The notes below the pieces were generated by a model that did not search any database, was not told the DNA's origin, and saw only the letters and a program-made list of their open reading frames with translations. The position numbers were made by a program, and so were the translations under genes. This document shows, in pieces, positions 18,094 to 26,800 of a stretch of DNA of 64,000 nucleotides. Source of the stretch: Phycicoccus sp. Soil748 (GTDB lineage: Bacteria > Actinomycetota > Actinomycetes > Actinomycetales > Dermatophilaceae); the NCBI RefSeq assembly GCF_001428025.1, contig NZ_LMSC01000007.1, forward strand, positions 817,801 through 881,800, in the 5' to 3' direction. The first letter of the stretch is position 1. Every line of letters begins with the position of its first letter.

Positions 18094-19458
18094 GTGACCG
18101 ACGACGTGCTCAGCCCCGACCAGGTTTCCGCCCTCAAGGCCACGGTGGCCGACCTCATGCCCGGCCTGCGCGCCGACCTCGAGGCGCTCACCCGGATCCC
18201 GAGCGTCAGCCTCGACGCCTTCGACCAGGCCCACGTGGAGGCCAGCGCGGAGGCGACCGCCGAGCTGCTGCGCGCCGAGGGCCTCCAGGTCGAGATCGTC
18301 CGCGAGGGTGGCCGACCCGCCGTCATCGGGCACATCGACGGGCCCGAGGGTGCCCCGACCGTGATGCTCTACGCCCACCACGACGTGCAGCCGCCCGGCG
18401 ACGACAAGGACTGGGACAGCGCACCCTTCGAGCCGACCGAGCGCGACGGGCGGCTCTACGGCCGCGGTGCCGCCGACGACAAGGCCGGGATCATGGCCCA
18501 CCTCGCCGCGCTGCGCGCCCACCGCGACCGGCTGCCCGTCGGCGTCACCGTCTTCGTCGAGGGCGAGGAGGAGATCGGCTCCGACTCCCTGCCGACGATC
18601 CTCGAGCGCCACGGCGAGAAGCTGCGCGCCGACGCCATCGTCCTGGCGGACTCGACCAACTGGGCCATCGGTGAGCCCGCCCTGACCACGACCCTGCGGG
18701 GCCTCATCCGCGTCGTCGTCACCGTCACGACCCTCGACCACGGCATCCACTCCGGCATGTTCGGCGGTGCCGTCCCCGACGCGGTCACGGCGCTGGTGCG
18801 CCTGCTCGCGACCCTGCACGACGACGCCGGCGACGTCGCCATCGCGGGCCTGCGCTCCGGTACGGCGAGCCAGCTCGACTTCGACGAGGCCCGCCTGCGC
18901 GAGGAGTCGGGGCTGCTCGACGGCGTCGAGGTCATCGGCACCGGCTCGCTGCTCGACCGCATCTGGGCGAAGCCGACCGCCACCGTCATCGGCATCGACG
19001 CACCGTCGGTCGCGAAGTCGTCCAACACCCTGGTGCCGACCGCGAGCGCGAAGGTCTCGATCCGGCTCGCCCCCGACGAGGACCCGATGGACGCCTATGC
19101 GGCGGTGCAGCGGCACGTCGAGGCCAACATCCCGTGGGGTGCCAAGGTCGAGGTGCACCTCGACGACCAGGGCTCGGGCTTCGCCGCGGACGCCGACGGA
19201 CCGGTCTACGACCAGGCCCGCGCGGCGTTCACCGACGCCTGGGGCGTCGAGCCGGTCGACATCGGCGTGGGCGGCTCGATCCCGTTCGTCGCGGCGTTCG
19301 CCGAGAAGTTCCCGCAGGCCGCCATCCTCGTCACCGGCGTCGAGGACCCTGACACCCGCGCCCACGGTGCCAACGAGTCGCTCCACCTCGGCGAGTTCGA
19401 GAAGGTGTGCGCCGCCGAGGCGCTGCTCCTCGCCCGCCTGGGGGCCATGCCCCGCTGA
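18094..19458 (+). CDS. M20-family dipeptidase
   Basis: 454 residues from the GTG at 18094. M20 enzymes are di-zinc amino- and dipeptidases. Metal site and catalytic residues appear in YAHHDVQPPGD (His, Asp), GRGAADDKAG (bridging Asp), EGEEEIGSDS (Glu base and Glu ligand), ADSTNW, and the C-terminal HGANESLHLGE (His). The internal dimerisation domain lies about 205-355. No signal peptide, so cytosolic. The 46-base gap to the thiol-transferase gene on the same strand suggests a loose operon. Confidence 0.9.
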   Translation: MTDDVLSPDQVSALKATVADLMPGLRADLEALTRIPSVSLDAFDQAHVEASAEATAELLRAEGLQVEIVREGGRPAVIGHIDGPEGAPTVMLYAHHDVQPPGDDKDWDSAPFEPTERDGRLYGRGAADDKAGIMAHLAALRAHRDRLPVGVTVFVEGEEEIGSDSLPTILERHGEKLRADAIVLADSTNWAIGEPALTTTLRGLIRVVVTVTTLDHGIHSGMFGGAVPDAVTALVRLLATLHDDAGDVAIAGLRSGTASQLDFDEARLREESGLLDGVEVIGTGSLLDRIWAKPTATVIGIDAPSVAKSSNTLVPTASAKVSIRLAPDEDPMDAYAAVQRHVEANIPWGAKVEVHLDDQGSGFAADADGPVYDQARAAFTDAWGVEPVDIGVGGSIPFVAAFAEKFPQAAILVTGVEDPDTRAHGANESLHLGEFEKVCAAEALLLARLGAMPR

Positions 19459-19504
19459 GCCTGCCGCGCTGCGACCCGGGCACGGTCCGGTTAGGTTCGT
19501 GGCC

Positions 19505-20524
19505 ATGGTGACCACCACGGCCAAGGGCTATGTCGAACCCTCGTACGAGCGCGACACCCGCTACATCGACGACCGCATCACCGTCTCCGGCGACGGCGAG
19601 CGCGAGTGGCCCGTGGAGGCCGGTCGCTACCGCCTCGTCGCGGCCCGGGCCTGTCCCTGGGCCAACCGCACCATCATCGTGCGGCGTCTGCTCGGGCTCG
19701 AGGACGCGATCTCCCTGGGGTTGTGCGGACCGACGCACGACGAGGACAGCTGGACGTTCGACCTCGACCCCGGCGGGGTGGACCCGGTGCTCGGGATCCC
19801 GCGGCTCAAGGACGCCTACGAGGCGCGTCAGCCGGGCTATCCCCGTGGCATCACCGTCCCCGCCCTCGTGGAGGTGGACAGCGGCGAGGTCGTCACCAAC
19901 GACTTCGCCCAGATGACGCTGGACTTCTCCACGCAGTGGGGCGCCCACCACCGCGAGGGTGCGCCCGACCTCTACCCCGAGGACCTGCGCGAGGAGATGG
20001 ACGAGGTGATGCAGCGCGTCTACACCGAGGTCAACAACGGGGTCTACCGCTGTGGCTTCGCGGGCACGCAGGAGGCCTACGACCAGGCGTACGACCGCCT
20101 CTTCACCGCGCTCGACTGGCTCGAGGACCGCCTCACCGACCGGCGCTACCTGATGGGTGGCTCCATCACCGAGGCCGATGTGCGGCTGTTCACGACCCTG
20201 GCGCGGTTCGACCCGGTCTACCACGGCCACTTCAAGTCCAACCGGTCCAAGCTCAGCGAGATGCCGGTGCTGTGGGCCTACGCCCGGGACCTGTTCCAGA
20301 CGCCCGGGTTCGGCGACACCACCGACTTCGCGCAGATCAAGCGGCACTACTACGTGGGCCACCACGACATCAACCCGACCGGCATCGTCCCGGCCGGCCC
20401 CGACCTGTCCGGCTGGCTGACCGAGCACGGGCGCGAGGCCCTGGGCGGTCGACCGTTCGGTGGCGGCACCCCGCCGGGGCCGGTGCGCGAGGGGGAGGCC
20501 GTCGCTTCCGAGGGCCGGCCGTGA
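19505..20524 (+). CDS. Xi-class glutathione transferase / glutathionyl-hydroquinone reductase homologue
   Basis: 339 residues. N-terminal thioredoxin-like domain with the catalytic C50 in ACPWANR, the Xi-class CPWA motif. The helical domain follows, including LMGGSITEADVRLFTTLARFDPVY, diagnostic for this class. These enzymes remove thiol adducts from hydroquinones. Actinobacteria usually make mycothiol rather than glutathione, so the in vivo thiol is likely mycothiol (established chemistry of the phylum, not visible here). The stop overlaps the next gene's GTG start by four bases (GTGA), so the two are translationally coupled. Confidence 0.9.
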   Translation: MVTTTAKGYVEPSYERDTRYIDDRITVSGDGEREWPVEAGRYRLVAARACPWANRTIIVRRLLGLEDAISLGLCGPTHDEDSWTFDLDPGGVDPVLGIPRLKDAYEARQPGYPRGITVPALVEVDSGEVVTNDFAQMTLDFSTQWGAHHREGAPDLYPEDLREEMDEVMQRVYTEVNNGVYRCGFAGTQEAYDQAYDRLFTALDWLEDRLTDRRYLMGGSITEADVRLFTTLARFDPVYHGHFKSNRSKLSEMPVLWAYARDLFQTPGFGDTTDFAQIKRHYYVGHHDINPTGIVPAGPDLSGWLTEHGREALGGRPFGGGTPPGPVREGEAVASEGRP

Positions 20525-21756
20525 GCGGCCGCGCCCATGACGTCGTGGTCTACGGCGCCACGGGTTTCGTCGGACGCCTGCTGGCCGAGTACCTCGCCGA
20601 GCACGCTCCCTCCGGCACCCGCATCGCCCTGGCCGGTCGTTCCCGCACCCGGCTCGAGGAGGCCAGGCGCGGGCTCCCCGCGGCCGCCCGTGACTGGCCC
20701 GTCCTGGTGGCCGACGCCACGGACGAGGCGGCACTGGAGGAGCTGGCCGCCTCGACCACCGTCGTCGCGACGACCGTCGGCCCCTACCTCCGGTACGGCC
20801 TCCCGCTGGCCCTGGCGTGTGCCCGGACGGGCACCCACTACGCCGACCTCACGGGCGAGGTGCTGTTCGTGCGCAGGGTCATCGACGCCTGCGACGACCT
20901 CGCCCGCAGCACGGGTGCGCGCATCGTCACGGCCTGCGGCTACGACTCGGTCCCGTCGGACCTGGGAGTCCACCTGCTGCACCAGCGGGCCCGCCACGAC
21001 GCCGCCGGGGCCCTGCTCGACACCACCCTGCACGCGAGGGCCAGGGGAGGGCTGAGCGGTGGCACCATCGACTCCTCCAGGGCCCAGGTCGAGGCCGTCG
21101 AGGCCGACCGTCGCGCACTGAAGGTGCTGTTCGACCCGTACGCCCTGAGCCCCGAACGCGCTGCCGAGCCCGACCTGGGCAAGGAGCGTGACGTCACGAC
21201 CGTCTTCGAGGACGCGCAGACCGGTGACTGGGTCGGGCCGTTCGTCATGGCGGCGTTCAACTCGCGAATCGTCAGGCGCAGCAACGCCCTTCGCGGCCAC
21301 GCGTACGGGCGCCGCTTCCGCTACCGGGAGGTGAACGCCTTCGGTCGGGGTGCCCGTGGCCACCGCCGCGCCCTCGTGCAGAGCGCCGCACTGGGTCTGG
21401 CGATGAAGGCCATGGCCGACCCGCGCACGCGTCCCCTCGTCGACCGCCTAGCCCCGTCGCCCGGCCAGGGGCCGAGCGAGCAGACCCGGCGCACCGGGTG
21501 GTTCTCGATGACCCTGCGCACCACCACCGAGACCGGGCGCCGCTACGTCGCCACCGTGCGCGCCCAGGGCGACCCCGGGTATGCCGCGACGGCGGTCATG
21601 CTGGGGGAGTCGGCGCTCGCGTTGGCGCTCGACGGCGACCGGCTGCCGGCCGCCGCAGGGGTCCTCACCCCGGCGACCGCCATCGGCGACGTGCTGGTCG
21701 AACGTCTGCGCGCACGTGACTTCGCCCTCACCGTGGAGGAGCTGCCCACCGCCTGA
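20521..21756 (+). CDS. trans-acting enoyl reductase-like / saccharopine dehydrogenase-family protein
   Basis: 411 residues. N-terminal dinucleotide loop VVVYGATGFVGRLLAEYL and LAGRSRTRLEEA match the saccharopine dehydrogenase NADP-binding superfamily. Conserved downstream parts are TVGPYLRYGLPLALAC, HYADLTGE and ACGYDSVPSDLGV, as in mycobacterial Rv2449c-type and trans-acting enoyl reductase proteins. The mycobacterial Rv2953 acts with polyketide synthases, but no such synthase is here, so substrate is unknown. GTGA overlap couples it to the thiol-transferase gene; a quinone- or enone-related reduction would suit the pair (inference). Confidence 0.82.
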   Translation: MSGRAHDVVVYGATGFVGRLLAEYLAEHAPSGTRIALAGRSRTRLEEARRGLPAAARDWPVLVADATDEAALEELAASTTVVATTVGPYLRYGLPLALACARTGTHYADLTGEVLFVRRVIDACDDLARSTGARIVTACGYDSVPSDLGVHLLHQRARHDAAGALLDTTLHARARGGLSGGTIDSSRAQVEAVEADRRALKVLFDPYALSPERAAEPDLGKERDVTTVFEDAQTGDWVGPFVMAAFNSRIVRRSNALRGHAYGRRFRYREVNAFGRGARGHRRALVQSAALGLAMKAMADPRTRPLVDRLAPSPGQGPSEQTRRTGWFSMTLRTTTETGRRYVATVRAQGDPGYAATAVMLGESALALALDGDRLPAAAGVLTPATAIGDVLVERLRARDFALTVEELPTA

Positions 21757-21954
21757 CCTGCTCAGACGCGGCCACGCCGCCGCACCGCCGCGCGGTGCGT
21801 GTCAGGGCGCCGGCTGCCGGACCGATAGGGTGGGAGCACCGGCCCGCACAGTTCTGCCTCGGGCCGTGGCTTGTGATCATGCTCTTGCGCTGCGAACCCA
21901 GTGTCGGGTCGCGCCGGGCGGAACACCCCTTTGACTGTTCTGGAGTACCCACCT

Positions 21955-23502
21955 GTGTCTGTCGACACCACCTTCCCGAGCCTCGGCGTCCCCGACGCCC
22001 TGGCCACCGTCCTCGCCGCCCGCGGCATCACGGTTCCCACCCCCATCCAGGCCGCGACGCTGCCCGACTCCCTCGCGGGCCGGGACGTCCTCGGCCGCGG
22101 CCGGACCGGTTCCGGCAAGACCTACGCCTTCGTGCTGCCCCTGCTGGCGCGCCTCGCCGCAGGCCGGACGGCCCGGCAGCCGAGGCGCCCCCGTGCGCTC
22201 GTGCTGGCGCCGACCCGTGAGCTCGTCACCCAGATCCAGGCCGCCATGGCGCCGCTGGCCGAGCCCCTCGGCATCACCTCGCTGACGATCTTCGGTGGTG
22301 TCGGCCAGAACCCCCAGGTCGCTGCGCTGCGCAAGGGTGTCGACGTCGTGCTCGCCTGCCCGGGACGCCTCGAGGACCTGCTCCAGCAGGGCGCGCTCAC
22401 CCTCGACGGGGTCGAGGTGACGGTCCTCGACGAGGCCGACCACATGGCCGACCTGGGCTTCCTGCCCGGCGTCAAGCGGATCATGGACAAGACGCCCAAG
22501 CAGGGGCAGCGGCTGCTGTTCTCGGCCACCCTCGACGCCGGCATCGACGTCATCGTCAAGCGTTACCTGTCCAATCCCGTGACGCACCAAGCTGATTCGG
22601 CCCAGTCGCCGGTCGCGACCATGGCGCACCACATCTTCCACGTGCACCGCGACGCGCGGCTCGACGTGCTGCTCGACCTCACCTCCGCCCCGGGGCGCAA
22701 GGTCGTGTTCACCCGCACCAAGCACGGTGCCAAGAAGCTGGCCAAGCAGCTCAACGCCTCCGGTGTGCCGGCCGTGGAGCTGCACGGCAACCTCGGCCAG
22801 GGCGCCCGCGACCGCAACATGGCGGCGTTCCACGAGGGCAAGGCGTCCACGCTGGTCGCCACCGACATCGCCGCGCGGGGAATCCACGTGGACGACGTCT
22901 CCCTGGTCATCCACGCCGACCCGCCGGTCGAGCACAAGGCCTATCTGCACCGCTCCGGTCGCACCGCCCGCGCCGGCAACGACGGCACCGTCATCACGCT
23001 GATGACCGACGACCAGGTCGCCGACGTGCGCATGCTGACCAGCAAGGCCGGCATCAAGGCCAGGACCACGCGCCTCGGCGTCGGCCACCCCATGCTCCTC
23101 GAGGTCGCCCCGGGCGAGCGGGTCGCCACCGGCGGCCTGACCCTGGTCGCGCCGGCCCAGCCGTCCGGCTCGGGTCGCTCCGGCGGCGGGCAGTCACGAC
23201 GCGGCGGTTCCGGGCGCTCGGGTGGTCAGGGCGGCGGCGGACGGCGCTCTGGAGCCCAGGGCTCCGGCGGGCAGGGCCCGGGCCGGACCTCCGGGTCCAA
23301 GGCAGCAGGCGCCGGTCGGTCCGGCTCCGCGACGTCGGGAGCCAAGACCCCGGGAGCCAAGTCCTCGGGTGGGCAGCGTTCCGGCGGTCGCGCTCTGGGC
23401 GGCTCCACCACCGCGTACTCCACGTCCACGGGCTCCGGCTCGTCCGGCGGCGCCGCCGCGTTCTCCGCGGGCAGCCGCGCCGGCACCCGCCGAGGACGCT
23501 GA
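21955..23502 (+). CDS. DEAD-box RNA helicase with low-complexity GSR-rich tail
   Basis: 515 residues from the GTG at 21955, which has GGAG nine bases upstream. The upstream 198-base gap holds no gene and may be a leader. Motifs in order: Q-motif region TPIQAATL, motif I RTGSGKT, Ia PTRELV, II DEAD in VLDEADHMADLGF, III SAT, and VI HRSGRTARAG. The last ~125 residues are Gly/Ser/Arg/Gln-rich and probably disordered RNA-binding sequence. Homologues help ribosome assembly, mRNA turnover and cold adaptation. Convergent with nadA; a terminator hairpin follows. Confidence 0.93.
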   Translation: MSVDTTFPSLGVPDALATVLAARGITVPTPIQAATLPDSLAGRDVLGRGRTGSGKTYAFVLPLLARLAAGRTARQPRRPRALVLAPTRELVTQIQAAMAPLAEPLGITSLTIFGGVGQNPQVAALRKGVDVVLACPGRLEDLLQQGALTLDGVEVTVLDEADHMADLGFLPGVKRIMDKTPKQGQRLLFSATLDAGIDVIVKRYLSNPVTHQADSAQSPVATMAHHIFHVHRDARLDVLLDLTSAPGRKVVFTRTKHGAKKLAKQLNASGVPAVELHGNLGQGARDRNMAAFHEGKASTLVATDIAARGIHVDDVSLVIHADPPVEHKAYLHRSGRTARAGNDGTVITLMTDDQVADVRMLTSKAGIKARTTRLGVGHPMLLEVAPGERVATGGLTLVAPAQPSGSGRSGGGQSRRGGSGRSGGQGGGGRRSGAQGSGGQGPGRTSGSKAAGAGRSGSATSGAKTPGAKSSGGQRSGGRALGGSTTAYSTSTGSGSSGGAAAFSAGSRAGTRRGR

Positions 23503-23858
23503 ACCACGCCGTACGGGGGCGCTGAACCGCGGCGTACGAGGACGCGGTCCCCGACACCGCACCGTCCTGGACGCGGCGGTCCCCGTCACCGCACCGCCCC
23601 CACGGGCGGTGACGGGGACAGCCCCCCGTGGCAGGTGCCGCGGCCGGGATGAGTCGGCCGGACCCGCCCCCCGAACGTGACGCCTCCTCGGACAGCTCGA
23701 GACCGGTGTGCACGGGTGGCGGGGAGCCTCGTGCCGCCCGTACAGGTCACCAAGTCTGGGCCTGCTGCACGGCGGCTGCCTCCCGCATCCGGACTAGTCC
23801 GCCGCGGCGCGGCTCGACGGCTCAGCAGCCCTCCGGGGCTCAGCAGGCCACCGGCGGC
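23503..23858. other. 356-base intergenic gap between helicase and nadA
   Basis: No credible gene. It begins with a 23-bp imperfect direct repeat (23497-23519 and 23520-23542) that starts at the helicase stop codon, followed by a 14-bp perfect hairpin at 23579-23619. The rest (23620-23858) is GC-rich non-coding sequence with a diluted CTCAGCAG/GGGCTCAG pattern near 23820-23860 and no recognisable element. Confidence 0.6.
23579..23619. terminator. 14-bp hairpin terminator after the helicase
   Basis: Arms 23579-23592 (GTCCCCGTCACCGC) and 23606-23619 are perfect complements with a 13-base loop. It lies 76 bases after the helicase stop and 240 bases before the nadA stop, so it serves mainly the helicase mRNA but can act on both strands. 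Confidence 0.8.
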
Positions 23859-25055
23859 TCAGTCCTTCGAGGTCTCCCCGGGCAGGGCGAGCATCTGGTC
23901 CAGCGCCACGCGGGCGTGGTGCGCGACCTCGGGGTCGACCCGGATCGGGTTGACCACCCGACCCTCGACGAGGGACTCCAGGGTCCACACCAGGTGCGGC
24001 AGGTCGATGCGGTTCATCGTCGAGCAGTAGCAGACGTTCTTCTCGAGGAAGGCGATCCTCTGCTTCGGGAACATCGCGCCGAGGCGCCGCACGAGGTTGA
24101 GCTCGGTACCGACGACCCAGGACGTGCCGTCTGGGGCGGCCGCGATGGTCTTGATGATCTTCTCCGTGGAGCCGACCTCGTCGGCCGCCTCGACGACCTC
24201 GTGGCGGCACTCGGGGTGCACGATGACCTTGACGTCCGGGATCTCCCGCCGTGCCTGCTCGACGGCCTCGAGCGAGAACCGCCCGTGCACCGAGCAGTGC
24301 CCGCGCCACAGGATCATCGTCGCGGCCTCGAGCTCTGCCCGGGTCAGCCCGCCCATCGGGCGGTGCGGGTCGAACACCACGCAGCCGTCGAGCGATCCGC
24401 CGAGGTCGCGCACGAACGTGTTGCGCCCGAGGTGCTGGTCGGGCAGGAACAGCACCTTGCCGCCCTCGCCGGCCTGCTCCAGGGCCCAGGTCAGGGCCGT
24501 CCTGGCGTTGGATGACGTGCAGATGGTGCCGCCGTGGCGCCCGGTGAACGCCTTGATCGCGGCGGAGGAGTTCATGTAGGTCACCGGCACGGTCCGGTCG
24601 GCGACGCCCGCCTCGACGAGGTCGTCCCACGCGTCCTCGACCTGCCGGATCGCTGCCATGTCGGCCATGGAGCACCCTGCGGCGAGGTCGGGGAGGATGA
24701 CCGTCTGGTCGTCGCCGGTGAGGATGTCGGCCGACTCGGCCATGAAGTGCACGCCGCAGAACACGATGTACGGCGCGGTCGGCCGGGCCGCAGCGTCCTT
24801 GGCCAGCTTGAAGGAGTCGCCGGTGACGTCGGCGAACTCGATGACCTCGTCGCGCTGGTAGTGGTGCCCGAGGACGAACACGCGGTCGCCGAGGGCCGTC
24901 TTCGCCGCGCGGGCGCGGGCGACCAGGTCCGGGTCGGACGCGGCGGGGAGCTCGCCGGGGCACTCGACCCCGCGCTCGGTGTGCAGCTCACGCCCCCGGC
25001 CCAGCACGAGCAGGGGCAGCGGCGTGGCGGGGGAGGCGTCCGTGGTGGTGCTCAC
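23859..25055 (-). CDS. nadA: quinolinate synthase NadA
   Basis: 398 residues from the GTG at 25055. NadA condenses iminoaspartate with dihydroxyacetone phosphate to quinolinate using a [4Fe-4S] cluster, the first dedicated step of de novo NAD synthesis. Likely cluster ligands of this long (Bacillus-type) form are C100 (VFCGVHFMAE), C254 (RGHCSVHGRF) and one of C342/C344 (NVCYCSTMN). Substrate motifs HHYQRDEV and YMNSSAAIKA are present. nadB and nadC are not in the window. The esterase gene is divergent across 172 bases. Confidence 0.95.
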   Translation of the reverse strand: MSTTTDASPATPLPLLVLGRGRELHTERGVECPGELPAASDPDLVARARAAKTALGDRVFVLGHHYQRDEVIEFADVTGDSFKLAKDAAARPTAPYIVFCGVHFMAESADILTGDDQTVILPDLAAGCSMADMAAIRQVEDAWDDLVEAGVADRTVPVTYMNSSAAIKAFTGRHGGTICTSSNARTALTWALEQAGEGGKVLFLPDQHLGRNTFVRDLGGSLDGCVVFDPHRPMGGLTRAELEAATMILWRGHCSVHGRFSLEAVEQARREIPDVKVIVHPECRHEVVEAADEVGSTEKIIKTIAAAPDGTSWVVGTELNLVRRLGAMFPKQRIAFLEKNVCYCSTMNRIDLPHLVWTLESLVEGRVVNPIRVDPEVAHHARVALDQMLALPGETSKD

Positions 25056-25227
25056 GCGGGCATCGTATGCCGTGCCGGCAGTGGTCCCGTCCCGCCGTCT
25101 CCGGGGATGGTCACAGCCGGCGTCCAGCACGCTCCCAGCCACCTGTCGCACCGTGGGGGACCGGGGCACCGGAGAGCCTCCCGGCACGTGCCGGGGCCGG
25201 GGCCGGGGCCCCGATCGGAGGTCGTCG

Positions 25228-26334
25228 GTGGCACTCACGTCCACAGGGCTGCTGGTGGTGCTCGGCCTGCTGGCGCTCGCGGTGTTCGCGGCGCTGGTGC
25301 TCGGGCGCCCACGGCTGCGCCGCCGGGGTGCGCAGATGGCGACGCGCGCCGTCTCCGTGCTCGTCCTCAACGTCCTCGTCCTCTCGCTCGCCGGAGCCGC
25401 CCTCAACGACCAGTTCGGCTTCTACGTGAGCTGGTCGGACCTGGCCGGCGCGCGCTCGCCGGTCACGGTCACCCACCACGGCGCCTCGGCCAGGAAGGCC
25501 GCCACCGCCGCGCTGGGGCACGGGGTGGACGTGGGCGGTGCGTTCTCCGCGGCCACCCTCGCCGCGGGCCGCATCCAGCACCTCGACGTCGTGGGGACCC
25601 ACAGCGGGGTGCACGCCCCGGTCAGCGTGCTCCTCCCCGCCGGCTACTCCGCGTCGTCCAGCACGCGGTACCCCGTGATCGAGGCACTGCACGGGTTCCC
25701 CGGCAGCAGCACCTCCTGGCTCACCGGGATGCGGGTCCAGCAGGCCCTCGACGGGCTCGTCGCGTCGCGCACCATCCGGCCGTCGATCGTCGTGATGCCG
25801 CAGATCAACATCCCGGGCAACATCGACGGCGAGTGCGTCAACGGCCCGCGCGGGACGCCGCAGGTGGAGACGTGGCTCGCCAAGGACGTCCCGGAGTACG
25901 TCGCCGGCCACTTCCGCGTCGACACCCGACGGTCGTCCTGGGCCGTCGCGGGCTACTCCGAGGGCGGGTGGTGCGCCGCCATGGTGGGGCTGCGGCACCC
26001 CGACGTCTTCGGCGGCGACATCGTGTTCAGCGGGTCGTTCCAGCCCGAGTTCACCCGGGCGTACCGGCCGTTCGGAACCACCACGCCGGCCCGGTACGAC
26101 CTCATCCGGCTGGCGCGGACCGCGCCGCCGCCGTTGGCCATGTGGGTCCAGTCCGCGAAGCCGGACGGCTACTCCTACCCGCAGACGGCGCGGTTCCTCA
26201 AGGCGGTGCGGGCGCCGCTGTCGGTGACGACCGACCTGCTCAAGACCGGGGGACACCGCGAACCCCTGTGGGCGGCCGAGCTGCCGACCGCGCTCACCTG
26301 GCTGGCGCACAACGTCCCGGGGTTCGCGGCGTGA
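25228..26334 (+). CDS. membrane-anchored alpha/beta hydrolase-fold esterase (esterase D / antigen 85-like superfamily)
   Basis: 368 residues from the GTG at 25228, preceded by GGAGG six bases upstream. Two N-terminal hydrophobic segments (about 4-26 and 41-58) are followed by an extracytoplasmic domain. The catalytic domain shows ALHGFPGSSTSWL (oxyanion region), the nucleophile GYSEGGW, and a C-terminal histidine in TGGHREPLW. The fold resembles putative esterases that include corynebacterial mycolyltransferases and S-formylglutathione hydrolases. With no mycolate genes in view, a wall-polymer or lipid esterase is more likely than a mycolyltransferase. Confidence 0.8.
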   Translation: MALTSTGLLVVLGLLALAVFAALVLGRPRLRRRGAQMATRAVSVLVLNVLVLSLAGAALNDQFGFYVSWSDLAGARSPVTVTHHGASARKAATAALGHGVDVGGAFSAATLAAGRIQHLDVVGTHSGVHAPVSVLLPAGYSASSSTRYPVIEALHGFPGSSTSWLTGMRVQQALDGLVASRTIRPSIVVMPQINIPGNIDGECVNGPRGTPQVETWLAKDVPEYVAGHFRVDTRRSSWAVAGYSEGGWCAAMVGLRHPDVFGGDIVFSGSFQPEFTRAYRPFGTTTPARYDLIRLARTAPPPLAMWVQSAKPDGYSYPQTARFLKAVRAPLSVTTDLLKTGGHREPLWAAELPTALTWLAHNVPGFAA

Positions 26335-26360
26335 CCCCGGGCGGCGGTGGCCGGGTACAC

Positions 26361-26582
26361 CTAGAGGGGGTGGATCTTGCTGCTGTTGAGCGCCACGCTG
26401 ACGGTGCTCTGCCCGAACCGGACCTCCATGCGGTCACCGGTGATCCGGAGCACGGAACCCAGTCCGTGACGGTCGTGGGTGACCCTGTCGTTGACCGCGA
26501 AGTCGTGCAGCTCGGGGGTCGGCTGGGCCTGGAACGGGCTGTTCTTCAGGACGGGTTTCTTGGCGGGCTGACGGGGGCGCAT
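26361..26582 (-). CDS. small basic protein with CarD/TRCF-like Tudor-type domain
   Basis: 73 residues from the ATG at 26582, which has GGAGGAG upstream at good spacing; a longer open frame exists but lacks such a site. The Lys/Pro-rich N-terminus is followed by FAVNDRVTHDRHGLGSVLRITGDRMEVRFG, an SH3/Tudor-like barrel like the N-terminal part of CarD and the RNA polymerase-interacting domain of Mfd. Function is inferred only from that resemblance. Divergent from glycerate kinase across 218 bases. Confidence 0.72.
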   Translation of the reverse strand: MRPRQPAKKPVLKNSPFQAQPTPELHDFAVNDRVTHDRHGLGSVLRITGDRMEVRFGQSTVSVALNSSKIHPL

Positions 26583-26800
26583 TGGTCCAGTCTCCTCCAC
26601 TTCGGCCGGGTCTGGTGACGCGAGGGGTGCCTGATTCGTCTTGCTCGAACCTGCCGGCACCCCTGGCCCGGCAGGCGCCAGGGAGTGGAGAGGCGCCGTA
26701 CGCGCCGCTGACCTGCGCAAACGTCCGAAAAGCAGCCCTTGCCGGGCGTCCGCGGCCCTCGCGGCACCCGGCTCCCACCGGCCGGTGGAAGGATGGGCGC

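Noticed and set aside
22720-23100. Frameshift in the helicase C-terminal half
   Set aside because: Motif VI and the tail are in the same frame as motifs I-III, so the gene is intact.
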